Below are positions 48,185 to 58,590 of a stretch of DNA of 64,000 nucleotides, piece after piece (position 1 is the first letter of the stretch; each line of letters begins with the position of its first letter). A program made the translations under genes and the position numbers. Source of the DNA: Periconia sp. R9002 (lineage: Eukaryota; Ascomycota; Dothideomycetes; Pleosporales; Periconiaceae); assembly GCA_023627715.1 (NCBI GenBank), contig JAMAHW010000101.1, positions 62,001 through 126,000 of the forward strand. Direction: 5' to 3'. A model generated the notes under the pieces. The model saw nothing but the letters and a program-made list of their open reading frames with translations. It searched no databases and was not told the origin of the DNA.

Positions 48185-49029
48185 ATCTTTTCAATTGATG
48201 GACTATGTGCTAGTCACTATTCTGTAATTGGTGTCTCTGCAAGTGCCTTTTTGGAAAGTGGTTGCTCATTTTCGGTCGCTTCTTCGCATTACAGCCTCAG
48301 GCAATTTTCACTCCTTTTTAATATAGAAATATCTCGTTCCACTGCTTGTTTTAAAATCTACTTCAATGATGTACATACCTACAATTGATACATACATACC
48401 ACCTAACGTGTTCCTCGCCCTATGCATGTGAGAGACATTATGAACTTGGGAATGTGTTCCCTTTTACTTTCCATGTAGATGAGATTCGCACAGGTAATTA
48501 GCATGGGAGGAACTATTTGCTCTCAGGGTGCTAGCAGCTTGATCAGATCTGGAACTCAACTACATAGCGAGTCACGTGTTAATGTTTGAGGAATGCTTTG
48601 TAATGGGTTTTCAGCCACCACTGCCACATTAAGCGGGGTGTGGCTGTGTTCGTAGGCCCCAGCCCCTCGCCGGTCTACGACACATCTGCGCGGCGGAGGA
48701 AGAGATAAAAGTTCATCGAATGCCGGGAAAGCAAGTATTCTCATACTGATTCCTATTTTTGTCTCTCTGAGCAAATCCAGGTGTTGTGACGCTCTGTGGT
48801 GTCGTTAGGCTACATAGCTGTTGTATAGGCGGCCGCCTAGGCAGATAGGCAGAAGACAAGCATAAAGCGTTACGAATTTGCTACGAATCCGCTCTCCCCA
48901 TTGAGCATCTGAATTGCATATTGGTGCAAAGTCTTCATTGATTTTTACTTCCATCCTCACTAACGGTTGATCAGCACTTTCGGTTGCGACACTGTTTACT
49001 GCCTTCCACCTTCAGCTCTTTGAAATACC
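48185..49029. other. Intergenic, no gene seen
   Basis: About 840 bp, upstream region of the VIT/vWA gene. No recognised motif. Confidence 0.55.
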
Positions 49030-52000
49030 ATGTTTGGATCTGTTCCGTCACGTCCTCAGGTCTGCGGACTCTACTACACTGTTTTCTACACGGGCCAGCC
49101 CGAGAAAGTGTACCTTCCCCAGGTTGAATTGCAAGCGCACTCTACCATCCTTCAGACCACTTCCAAAACCACCCTCACCCAAACATTCATCAACCCATCA
49201 TCCACCAAAGGCATTAGGGAGATTAGCTACACTTTTCCGCTGTATGATGGAGTCAGTGTGATTGGTTTTACCTGTCATGTCGGCGGCCGCACCATTGTCG
49301 GCGAGGTTAAAGAGAAGGAAAAAGCGGCAAGTGTCTACACGGAAGCAGTCGCCCGAGGCGAGACTGCCGGTTTGTTCCAGCAGCTCGATACTGCTGATGT
49401 TTTCTCGAATACACTAGGCAATGTGCCACCCGGTGCCAGAGTTGTCATCGAGATTACCTACTTGGGTGAATTGAAGCACGATATGGAAGTGGATGGCATC
49501 CGATTCACCATACCAAACTTCATAGCTCCGCGCTACGGTAGATACCCTGTCGGTTTCGATAGCAATACGGCGATTGGAAATGGAATTGCCATTACTGTCG
49601 ACGCAGAGATGGCTGAAGGTAGTTTCATTCAGAAGATACTCTCTCCCAGTCACCCTATTTCAGTGTCGGTGGGTACCACTTCTATTGCTCCAAATGCATC
49701 TCCATCCATGTCGAAAGCATCTGCAACCCTAAGCTTGGGGACTGCACAGCTCGACACCGACTTTGTTCTTCAATTTATTGCCAAAGATACAGGTGTCCCC
49801 AAAGCTGTCCTCGAAATACATCCCACTATTCCAAACCAGCGTGCTCTCATGGCAACTCTGGTGCCGAAGTTTACGTTGCCCTCCGAAAGACCTGAGATTG
49901 TTTTCGTTTGTGACCGCTCCGGGTCAATGGGAGGAGGTAACATTGTCCTAGTACGACAAGCGCTACAAGTATTTCTCAAGTCGCTACCTGTTGGCGTGAT
50001 GTTTAACATATGCTCCTTTGGAGGGTCGCATTCTTTTCTGTGGCCGAGAAGTGTGTCTTATACCCAGGACACGCTTAACGAAGCCGTGAGGCATGTAGAA
50101 ACCTTCGAGGCCAACTATGGCGGAACAGAGATGCTCACGCCTATCAAGGCGACCATCGAGCAACGCTACAGAGACATGTCGCTCGAAATCATGTTGTTGA
50201 CCGATGGAGCCATATGGAACCAACAGGATGTTTTTGACTACATGAACGAGAAAATTACCGTGGTTAAAGCCCCAATTCGGGCCTTCACTCTAGGAGTCGG
50301 CGCTGGAGTATCCACTGCACTCATTGAAGGGATTGCGAAAGCTGGAAACGGATTCTCTCAGACAGTGGCGGAAGGCGAGAAGATGGATAGCAAGGTGGTT
50401 CGCATGCTGAAAGGTGCCTTGTCCCCACATGTGAATGATTACAGTCTGGAGATCATCTACGACATCGACACGAAACCTGAAGCAGACGACGATGACTTTG
50501 AAATCATTGAAAAGGTTTCTGATAGTCTGAATGTCAAACTAAACCTGAGCGCTGAAGTACCCTCACCCAAACCCGTAAGTTCCCACTCCGTGTCGACTTC
50601 AAGGGTCTACGCTAAGCATAACCAGAAACAACCAATATCCCTATTCGACACCTCTGCTGACCCGGATAAGACCGAAACCCTTGCTGCTGACGAGACAGGT
50701 GAAGCGCGATACGCACATCTTCCAAAGGTCTCAGTTCCGAAAATTATCCAAGCACCCCAGAGTGTCCCCACCCTCTTCGCATTCAATCGAACGACTGTGT
50801 ACCTCCTTCTGGGTCAGGAATCCCCCAAAGAGACACCAAAGTCGATTATCCTGCGTGGCACAAGCTCCCACGGTCCTCTCGCGCTCCAGTTTCCTGTGCA
50901 GATATTAGAGACCCCTGGCGAGATGATCCATCAGCTCGCGGTGAAGAAGGCTACATCGGAGCTCGAGCAAGGACGTGGCTGGCTCGCGGAAGCCAAAGAT
51001 GAGTCTACCGGGAAGATGCTGAAGAAACAATTTGAGGGTCGGTTCGGCAGCATGGTGGAGCGCGAAGCAGTTCGACTCGGCGTGCAGTTCCAAGTCAGCG
51101 GGAAATGGTGTTCTTTCGTTGCCGTAGAGAAGAAAGGAAAAACGCAAGACAGCGAGGAAAAAGAGAGTTTTGAGTGGCTCGAGGATGAAGAAAGCAGAAC
51201 TGCGACATCTCAGCCGGCGCAATATGTATCCGCTGTTTCTTCCGTCTCTTCGACAACTCATAATCAGGGAGGCAACCTATTCACATCTAGCCCATCCTCA
51301 GCGCAAAGCTCATTGTTTCAGCAACCGCATCACCCGCAGCAGCATCAGCAGCAGCAAATGCAATCAAATCTATTCCTTTGGGGGTCTCCTGCCAGCAATA
51401 ACGCGTTGAACAAACCTCAGGCCTTTGGGGCCAGTTCAGCATCTGGCGCATATCAATCAAATCTGTTCGGAAACGCATCAGCTGGCTTTGGACAACAGCA
51501 GCAGGCACAGCAAGCACTGCCGTTTGGAGCGATATCTGCCGCCAGTAACACAGCTGGATCTGGGTTATTTGGAGCGCCTTCTACCAGTAACTCAGGCGGG
51601 GGTGGGTTATTTGGAGCGCCTTCTACCAGTAACTCAGGCGGAGGTGGGTTATTTGGAGCGCCTTCTACCAGTAACTCAGGCGGAGGTGGGCTATTCGGAG
51701 CTCCTTCTGCCAGTAAATCGGCCGGATCTGGGTTATTTGGGGCCCTTCCAGCATCTAGCGCGGAACTTTCTGGGTCGTCAGGATTTCGGTTTGGTCCATC
51801 ACAACATCAACCGCGATCATCGCCATTTTCTGGGGGTGTTTCTGCCAACAACCCCCCACCGCCCGCAGGTCAGCGATTTGGGGTTGCATCAGCATCTAGC
51901 GGGCATCAACCTAGAACGTCAGGATTTGGTTTTGGTCAACAGCAGCAGCAACCACAGCAACACGGTCTTCAGGACTACCAGATCTCCCTCATGTCCCTCG

Positions 52001-52584
52001 AACAGCAGAACAAAAAACGCCTCTTAATGGCTAGAGATGATCAAGATGCATTGAGCACTTCCTCAAATGTAGCTTCTATGCCTGATATCGGGCCTAAACA
52101 GGTGGTGGCTAATAAAGGCTTAGAGTGGAATTTTCCGAAAGGTTTTCCGAAAGCAGAAACGCTTTTTGGCAGCTCTATGATCACAGATTCAAGATTCCAG
52201 CAGCCACTAGGAACGGACGACGAGCTCCACGCCTTCATCACAGGTTCAGGATTTAAACAACCACCAAGAACAGACGACGAGATTCACACCTTTCTTATAA
52301 AACTACAAACTTTTGAAGGCTACTGGGAATGGACGCCTGAGCTCTTCACTGTGCTCAAGCTATCTGAGGACCGTGCAGAGGAGGAACGTATGCATATCTC
52401 GATCGAGAAGCGAGAGTGGGCGACGGCAGTGGTGATTGCATTCTTTGAGCAGAAATTGGGGGCATTGAGTAGCAGTTGGGAGTTGGTTGTTAAGAAAGCA
52501 AGAGCTTGGTTAATAGAAAGGGTTGATAGCAGCAGTGGGTTAACGATGGAGGACATCATTTGGAAAGCAGCGAGTCTGATTTAG
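49030..52584 (+). CDS. VIT and von Willebrand factor A domain protein with GLFG-type repeats
   Basis: Intronless, 1184 residues. Residues about 20-160 form a vault/inter-alpha-trypsin (VIT) domain (ISYTFPLYDGVSVIGF, GEVKEKEKA, GNVPPGARVVIEITYLGEL). A vWA domain follows with an intact MIDAS site DRSGSMGGG starting at Asp295, and LLTDGA further on. After about residue 730 the protein becomes Gln/Ser/Gly-rich, with polyQ runs and many FG, LFG and GLFG motifs. Four perfect-length 14-residue repeats lie at 51562-51729. The last 110 residues are folded again (LQTFEGYWEWTPELFTVL, then SSWELVVKKARAWL), a module also seen at the end of vWA5/PARP4-like proteins. Cytoplasmic protein interaction scaffolding is likely; the GLFG tract resembles nucleoporin FG repeats and is unexpected in this family. 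No signal peptide. Confidence 0.9.
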   Translation: MFGSVPSRPQVCGLYYTVFYTGQPEKVYLPQVELQAHSTILQTTSKTTLTQTFINPSSTKGIREISYTFPLYDGVSVIGFTCHVGGRTIVGEVKEKEKAASVYTEAVARGETAGLFQQLDTADVFSNTLGNVPPGARVVIEITYLGELKHDMEVDGIRFTIPNFIAPRYGRYPVGFDSNTAIGNGIAITVDAEMAEGSFIQKILSPSHPISVSVGTTSIAPNASPSMSKASATLSLGTAQLDTDFVLQFIAKDTGVPKAVLEIHPTIPNQRALMATLVPKFTLPSERPEIVFVCDRSGSMGGGNIVLVRQALQVFLKSLPVGVMFNICSFGGSHSFLWPRSVSYTQDTLNEAVRHVETFEANYGGTEMLTPIKATIEQRYRDMSLEIMLLTDGAIWNQQDVFDYMNEKITVVKAPIRAFTLGVGAGVSTALIEGIAKAGNGFSQTVAEGEKMDSKVVRMLKGALSPHVNDYSLEIIYDIDTKPEADDDDFEIIEKVSDSLNVKLNLSAEVPSPKPVSSHSVSTSRVYAKHNQKQPISLFDTSADPDKTETLAADETGEARYAHLPKVSVPKIIQAPQSVPTLFAFNRTTVYLLLGQESPKETPKSIILRGTSSHGPLALQFPVQILETPGEMIHQLAVKKATSELEQGRGWLAEAKDESTGKMLKKQFEGRFGSMVEREAVRLGVQFQVSGKWCSFVAVEKKGKTQDSEEKESFEWLEDEESRTATSQPAQYVSAVSSVSSTTHNQGGNLFTSSPSSAQSSLFQQPHHPQQHQQQQMQSNLFLWGSPASNNALNKPQAFGASSASGAYQSNLFGNASAGFGQQQQAQQALPFGAISAASNTAGSGLFGAPSTSNSGGGGLFGAPSTSNSGGGGLFGAPSTSNSGGGGLFGAPSASKSAGSGLFGALPASSAELSGSSGFRFGPSQHQPRSSPFSGGVSANNPPPPAGQRFGVASASSGHQPRTSGFGFGQQQQQPQQHGLQDYQISLMSLEQQNKKRLLMARDDQDALSTSSNVASMPDIGPKQVVANKGLEWNFPKGFPKAETLFGSSMITDSRFQQPLGTDDELHAFITGSGFKQPPRTDDEIHTFLIKLQTFEGYWEWTPELFTVLKLSEDRAEEERMHISIEKREWATAVVIAFFEQKLGALSSSWELVVKKARAWLIERVDSSSGLTMEDIIWKAASLI
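51562..51729 (+). repeat. 42 bp coding tandem repeat, four copies (GLFGAPSTSNSGGG)
   Basis: Copies start at 51562, 51604, 51646 and 51688. The first three are nearly identical in DNA; the fourth has diverged. Each adds a 14-residue GLFG unit, so copy number can vary without frameshift. Confidence 0.95.
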
Positions 52585-53258
52585 GAGAGAGAGAGGGATG
52601 GAAGATCAGATCAGGTTAATGTATGAAGCTTATCATTTTTTCTGTACATCGTAACTAGCTCATTTGTGCTGTAGTTAATAATGAAAAAGCCCTGCGACGC
52701 ACTGAAACTACATGTGGCGAAACATGAAGCCCAGGGACATGTATCAGACAGTGACGGCAATACATCGGTTACTACGCATAGCAGGTCTTATTATCCCCTT
52801 TCAACGAAAAATCGTTTTCACCTTCAAAATTCAGTTGAGTTGTAGTTGTACTAGAAATTGGGGGTGGGGACGCGGCAAAATTCACATGCCATTATAAAAA
52901 AGTCGCGGGTGCAAGGAAACTTAAATCAGCCACCGGCTTGAGGAGCATAGCAGCAATTCTCGGCATAGGGTCAAAGAAGGATAACAACCGTCTTAAATGT
53001 ACTCGTAACAATGCTCATCTATAACTCGGGGTTTAGCCTAAGGATCTACAGTGAAAACCATCGTCATTGGTTGACGCATTGCTGTACCCCATTGTCGCTC
53101 CGCACGGGTAACTATACGATAGATTGCGAAAATGTACCGATCCCTGTCTCGAGGTAAATGATCCATCACATATTAGGGACCGGTCCATTCAAATACCGTG
53201 AGTTACACTGCCATCCTCTCGACATCAAAATTCTTGCAGACGCCAAATTTGATTCAAG
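52585..53258. other. Intergenic, no gene seen
   Basis: About 670 bp between two plus-strand genes; no motif-bearing frame. Confidence 0.55.
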
Positions 53259-54080
53259 ATGAAGTTCCCAGTGTCACTTGCCCTGTTGTCGCTCTGTATG
53301 TATTCACCCCAACGCGCCAACTTTCCAACTTGAACTCACCATTGAAGTCGCGCCGCCAACGCTCTCCACGCCCGTGCCCGAAAATGTGTCCCGCCAAGCC
53401 AAGGTCTCTCTGCGTATTTTACCTCTCGGTGACTCGATAACGTTTGGCTACATGCAGGGCCAATCGACCAACGGCTACCGCGAAGAACTCCGCTCCCGCC
53501 TCGTCGCCGCCAATCAAACCGTAGACTTTGTCGGTACCCTAAAGTCAGGCAGCATGGCTGACAACGACAACGAGGGTCATTCCGGGTGGGTGATCAGTCA
53601 GGTGCGCGGTGTTATCCAACCCGCCATTGCGCTAAAGCCCAACGTCGTGCTCATTCACCTCGCAACCAACGACCTGAACCGTGGCAACAATCCTCCAGAG
53701 CCTGATGCGCAGGCACCAACTCGACTTGGGCAATTGATCGACGATATCTTGGCGAAGCTACCTGATGCAGCGATCTTTGTAGCCAAGATTGTGGGCACTA
53801 CTAATTCAGGACTGCAACAGAAGTTTAACACGTACAATGCTGCCATTCCTGGTGTTGTGAAGGAGAGGACCGATAAGGGATTCAAACTGTTCGTAGTTGA
53901 CCAGAGCGTGGTAAAGGGAAGCGAATTGAGCGATTATTTACATCCGTAAGTATCAGCCCTGCTCAATTCAGGTAATTGCTAATTAGTAAAAGCAATGCTG
54001 CCGGATATAAACATATGGGCGATATCTGGGCGGATGCCGTGCTGAGTAACACAGCCTCATTCAAGCCACCGCCTTCTTGA
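53259..54080 (+). CDS. Secreted SGNH/GDSL hydrolase (CE3-like esterase)
   Basis: Three exons (53259-53295, 53348-53945, 53993-54080) give 240 residues. The first intron joins MKFPVSLALLSL to FAPPTLSTPVPE, completing a signal peptide. SGNH blocks are present: LPLGDSITFG with nucleophile Ser42, a Gly in GHSGWVI, Asn in ATNDLN, and SDYLHPNAAGY with the Asp208/His211 pair. The GSLKSG-like GTLKSGSMADNDNEGHSG block is typical of family CE3-like acetyl esterases. It probably removes acetyl groups from plant polysaccharides such as xylan or pectin; the substrate is not determined by sequence. Nearby PL4 and GH28 genes make a pectin context possible. Confidence 0.88.
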
Positions 54081-55338
54081 TCTATTCGTCATAGCTCCCA
54101 ATAAAATCGAGTTTTATATGAACAATAAGAATGGATTTGATACTTTAGTATTCATGTGCATTACTCACAAACCTGATACGTTTTTATCATCTACTAAATA
54201 GGGTAGCAAGACTAGCGAGCTACAAATAGCGTACTACAGTGCGGCATATATGATCTTAAGAGCTGAAGAAATTAAAGAAAAGTGCTTTTATCTTTATTCT
54301 TCAGTCTTCCAACTTGAGTGAGAGTTAAAATGGGAACCCGGCGATTCATCTGGGGACGGTGTCAGTCTTAGGGATATTACTCCAAACCAAGAATAGTATA
54401 GAGACCATATCCATGGAGAAGTGGCAAAATCGGAAAAATGTGCTTGGCGTATAAATAGTGGAAAGTTTGTACAAAAATGCTCGCTGAAATACTACCCATT
54501 TCACATGATTAGTAAAGGCTCTTCAATTTCACGACTCTACACCTAGGGGTTCAATAGGTTGAAATATAACAAGGCTGATGATCTAAATATGCTACAATAT
54601 AGCCAAGAAATCTCTGTAATTGGTTGAAGTGCTGAAGTTCAATGGTTATAACCATAAGTAACAAAAATCAGATCTTATTCATTTATTACCCAACAGGAAA
54701 CTCCGCTTTAGTAATCCCCTCACCACCGCCAGGCGGGATACAAAACGTAACGGACCCCGCTTTGACATCAAGACGCATGAGCGAAGCAGTTTCTGGAGTG
54801 GCGTAATTCTTTTTCCCGACACCACAGAAAACGCTCAGATCCAAGCATGGCCTGATGTCAAGACTGGCCATTATGACCCCTTTGCGGCTGTAATACAAAG
54901 CTATCTTTACTTCGGAGCTCAAAAGGCTTTCCTGTTCAGCAACACCATGGTGTATCTGCAGCACGTAGAAAAGCCAGCTAGTTGTAGCGGGCTTCGAGAA
55001 TATCCAGCCTCAAATTCCGGGCACCAATACGATAAGATGGGATACAAGAAGGACCTTCTCGAATAAGCTTCAGGCATGGCAACCGCGAAATCAGTAGTGA
55101 GTCTAGCTCTGTAGTTATTCCCTACTTGCTTCCTCTAACGAATGTCTCTAATCGACGCTATCTAGTGTCATCTACGGCACGTTAACCATCAGATTCTCGT
55201 CCACTCTGTGTAAGAAACTGAACAGTATCTGGCGCTAACCCACAACTTCCATCGCCGACTCTCATAATATTACGTCAGTCTTGACGTACTAACAATGTCC
55301 GCCACAGAACAAGAACAATCCAAGCGGGATGGGTTTGG
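54081..55338. other. Intergenic with degraded coding traces
   Basis: About 1.25 kb. Contains the unrecognised frame at 54686-54964 and sequence leading into the oxidoreductase relic. Otherwise AT-rich and without motifs. Confidence 0.45.
54686..54964 (-). other. Unrecognised open frame, possible gene fragment
   Basis: 93 codons, open further upstream to about 55010 without an ATG. The composition looks protein-like (CLDLSVFCGVGKKNYATPE, then a Gly-rich PPGGGEG near the end), but I recognise no family, and there is no signal peptide or clear splice site. It could be the last exon of a decayed gene or chance. Confidence 0.22.
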
Positions 55339-55635
55339 GTGCATAAAGATTATCTCATTCTGATCATGTCCGTCTACTGGCATGATATCAAAGATATTGA
55401 GAGGATCAAAAACGCCACGAAAGACGCAGTGGGGAAGATGGAAGTTGCCGCTGCACAAGAAGGTGCTCTCCATCCGTTTAAATACATCAATTACGTGAAA
55501 CAACCCCTAAGCGACTATGAGGAGGGGATAGAAGAGCGGCCAGACAAGTATCAGCGAAGTACGATCCTCAAGGGATCTTCCTCAAGCAAGGTCTTGGCTT
55601 CGTTGATGCCTAATCAACTTGTAATAGACGCATGA
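55339..55635 (+). pseudogene. C-terminal relic of an FAD-linked (berberine-bridge-type) oxidoreductase
   Basis: About 98 codons resemble the C-terminus of fungal FAD-binding oxidoreductases: MSVYWHDIKDIERIKNATK, then EVAAAQEGALHPFKYINYV, where the family has a conserved (Y/F)xYxNYA segment, and a terminal stretch ending SLMP. Upstream, in another frame, GMGLG-like codons at about 55327-55341 suggest a frameshift at the boundary. The FAD-binding domain that should precede it (about 350 residues) is not found in the preceding kilobase. It is best explained as a truncated, decayed copy. Confidence 0.5.
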
Positions 55636-56335
55636 ATAGCTTAGTCTCCAATATCAATCCCACCAGCGGCTCCATTGATCCATCTGTTTTGTTTTCTGGT
55701 GGTTTCTTCTTTGAAATATTGGTTCCTTTTTTCGAATGGATAGAGATAGACCTTAGCACTGCGATATTAGACAATCATAGAGCGATGCGGAGCTGATGTT
55801 TCGCTGTCAAGCACGATAACATGAATACAGCAGCACAAGCACTAGTACCAGAGCCATTGAAACGAGTGAGTCCATGGTGACACCGGCTGTGAGTAGAGAA
55901 AAGTGATTTTGAGCCGCAAACGAGGGAGCATTACCAAACACGAAAAACTATACTGGTAAGCAACGCATAAGCTACGAAAAATATGGAACATTGTGCCCGT
56001 GCAGACCAAAACCCAATCAATTAGTGCAGTTCAAGTGACGCCTAAGATGACACTCAGAGAATTGTAATAATGTTGTTAATTGTATTGGAGCTAGGGGTAT
56101 CATTCTATCATTCGTCTGATCGCATACGGCAACATCTGCGTTCTATAGCAATGGATATGTGAGTTACCTGTGTGTACGTCCATGTTGAGGGCATTTTGTG
56201 ATATTTCTGGTGGGTTGATATCGCAAGTAATTCAGTTACTATGCGATAATACTGCTCCCATTTTCATTCATGTTTTCATAGCGATGGATAATCGTCCACA
56301 TTCGTCAACATAAACGGCCACTCGCGCCACAGCCC
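55636..56335. other. Intergenic with a possible third repeat copy
   Basis: About 700 bp. Includes ACCTGTGTGTACGTCC near 56166, similar to the cores at 40444 and 41544, and GCGATATTAGACA at 55762-55774, also found near 41714. No gene seen. Confidence 0.45.
56165..56190 (+). repeat. Dispersed degenerate repeat, copy C (weak)
   Basis: ACCTGTGTGTACGTCC matches copy A at 15 of 16 positions, then diverges; GTTGATATCGC follows about 30 bp on, similar to the GTGTCGATA of the other copies. Confidence 0.25.
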
Positions 56336-57556
56336 TCATGCCACCTCATTCCTCTTTCGATGAGCCCGCTCCTTATCCTGAGATGTACTAGGCTGCTTTT
56401 TTGAGTGCTTCCGGCGGCGTTGATGAAGCGGTGTAGCGTTACGTCTGGCATTCCGCTCTTCATCTTTCGCATTTTCCGTCACGACCAACGCATCGCTAGT
56501 TGAATCTTGCTGAATGGCAAGAGTATCCTCCTTGTCAAACTCGGCATCCGGCTTGGAATCTACAAGGAGACTATGCTGGCTGGTTCCCAAAACTCGGGGC
56601 TGCTTCAGCACAAGCGGCTCCTCCCCCAGGCCTAGTGTGGCCATGGCAGTTGCCCACCAGGTGGGGGCAGGGGGTTCCCAATCTCCAATATCCAGGGTGT
56701 ACTTCTTCTGGTCGTCCGGTAAATTCATCCACACGAATGGCTTGTTACTATTGACTCGGCCCTCGATGACAAAGTCACCAAGCTCCTCGGGTATCTTGAG
56801 CGCTTCGACAATAACAACGGGCTGATATGCAGGAACAAGTAAATGCAGTGTCACGGGTTTAGCAATCTTCCCTTGCTTCCGAGGGTGACGCTCTCGTGCC
56901 TGGATATACCGCCTGGCTGCGATCATGAAGCTGAAGACTGTGTCTATCTGGTTGGTGTACCCACAGAAAGCGGGCCCCAGCGGTCTGGCTTCCAGAAGAT
57001 GGTAGAATTTCGGGTACCAATCGTTGTCAGGATGGTAGACAAAAAACCAGTGGTCGCATGCTGCATCGTCGGCAGTCTGCCCTAGCCGCTCGCGTATCAT
57101 GTCGTAGACATATTGGGGGAAATCTTTTTGCGCAACCAGTGCGGTTTGGGCGGCAAGGGCCGCTGAAACATCTCCAAGGCGCGCAGCAATGAGATTGAGG
57201 GCCTGAACACCCTGGTACGTGAGTACAACGTTTGCGCCAATGCCGACGGTCGTAGCGATGGTGCTGAAAGAGGCGAGAAGTTTGACGCTGTCGCAGAAGG
57301 ACTGCCCCATGATTTGCATCGAAGGAACAAAGGCATCGATACGATCTATCACGGTGGTGGCCTTCGGAATGAATTCGTTAATGTTGACCGCTGTTTCGTT
57401 GGCATTGTAAACGAGTTGGCCGGCATTGATGATGCCTTCTACTGCTTGGACTGTTTTCACGAGTGGCGAAGTAGATTTGATAGCCTTTGGGATGTCTTTG
57501 AAAGATTTTCTGCTGCTGAAAAGGGAAGAGAGGATTGTCTGACGGTTGTTACTCAT
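56336..57556 (-). CDS. Fungal protein of unknown function with glycine-zipper-like hydrophobic core
   Basis: Intronless, 406 residues from the ATG at 57554-57556. The N-terminal third has amphipathic helices (VKTVQAVEGIINAGQLVYNANETA). A hydrophobic segment (STIATTVGIGANVVLTYQGVQALNLIAARLGD) is followed by QTALVAQKDFPQYVYDMIRERL. A globular middle contains HWFFVYHPDNDWYPKFYHLLE and GPAFCGYTNQIDTVFSFMIAAR. The C-terminus is charged and low-complexity with a basic RRRKHSKK cluster that could be a nuclear signal. The middle looks conserved and well folded; I cannot name a domain. A membrane-inserting or pore-like role for the hydrophobic segment is speculation. Confidence 0.75.
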   Translation of the reverse strand: MSNNRQTILSSLFSSRKSFKDIPKAIKSTSPLVKTVQAVEGIINAGQLVYNANETAVNINEFIPKATTVIDRIDAFVPSMQIMGQSFCDSVKLLASFSTIATTVGIGANVVLTYQGVQALNLIAARLGDVSAALAAQTALVAQKDFPQYVYDMIRERLGQTADDAACDHWFFVYHPDNDWYPKFYHLLEARPLGPAFCGYTNQIDTVFSFMIAARRYIQARERHPRKQGKIAKPVTLHLLVPAYQPVVIVEALKIPEELGDFVIEGRVNSNKPFVWMNLPDDQKKYTLDIGDWEPPAPTWWATAMATLGLGEEPLVLKQPRVLGTSQHSLLVDSKPDAEFDKEDTLAIQQDSTSDALVVTENAKDEERNARRNATPLHQRRRKHSKKQPSTSQDKERAHRKRNEVA

Positions 57557-58590
57557 GCTGTGCAATGATGGGATGAAGTCGCGGCGGCGGTGAGGGCGTG
57601 GACGTGTGTTTAGAACCACTGCTAGAAAGGGTTAGAACTCCCTAAAGAGATTGGCCTAACCATGACCAGATAGGTTTCGCTTAGTTTGAGTCACGTGGAT
57701 CTACCTTGCCAAGAGGACGCGAGGGGTCTTTTCAAATCGCGTCTCCTCCGAGTAGCTACCAACACGTTGGTCAGATTGTCCTCGCATCTCATACCACAAT
57801 CATGCTCGCTAAATTTCACACACCGACTGCGTGAGTTTTGCATACCGCCACTGTGTGACCTTTCCACGCCCCGAGTCCCTTCAGTGTCCCCACCCCCTAC
57901 ATCTCCCCGACCTCGTCACACCGCGACCACTGAGTGCACCAACATTGGGTCAGGATAAAATCATCACTCAAGAGGTTTCTGTTCCACTTAACACACCTGG
58001 AGAAGCCTACGTGATGATTCCTATCTAAATAGACTCTGCTCTGCAGGCCGGTAGCTCCACAAAGCTCTCATCTGGATAAGTTTGCGTTCAGCTACCTAAC
58101 AGTTTGCCCTTGGTAATTGTCCATCATCTAATGTTTGACTGTTCACGTTACTAATATCTCGATCTTCAGACTCTTCATACAGCTTCGCCCGCCCAGCCCC
58201 TCAAATTTCCCTTTCCGAAAATACAAGTCTAGCAACGTTGTGTTTTTTTCGGTGTGTCGCATACCATCGTTTTAGAATCATAAACCGATTTTTTCCGTAC
58301 AACCTTCTTCCTACATGACGCCACAGGAAATAGTATACCGAGTGATTGCGAGAAGCCGGCGTGAGAATGCACGTTCAAGCAAAGCTTTTCCATCTCTTGG
58401 AAGTGTTCTTCGGCAATTAGAAACTCTACTAGGAATAAAATCAGGAGATTGATATATGCATAGAAAAGTCGTCTTCGTCGACGATGAGACTTGTGCCGCT
58501 TTGCTGGCTTAAACAATAGAACTTCATACTAGACTAAATAAACTACGTTTTAGTCTAGAACCGGCCCTTGCAACGGCCATTAAGTAAAGT
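57557..58590. other. Intergenic, no convincing gene
   Basis: About 1 kb. A minus-strand frame at 58229-58516 encodes a basic N-terminus and one hydrophobic stretch, but has no homology I recognise and only ordinary length for chance. Confidence 0.5.
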
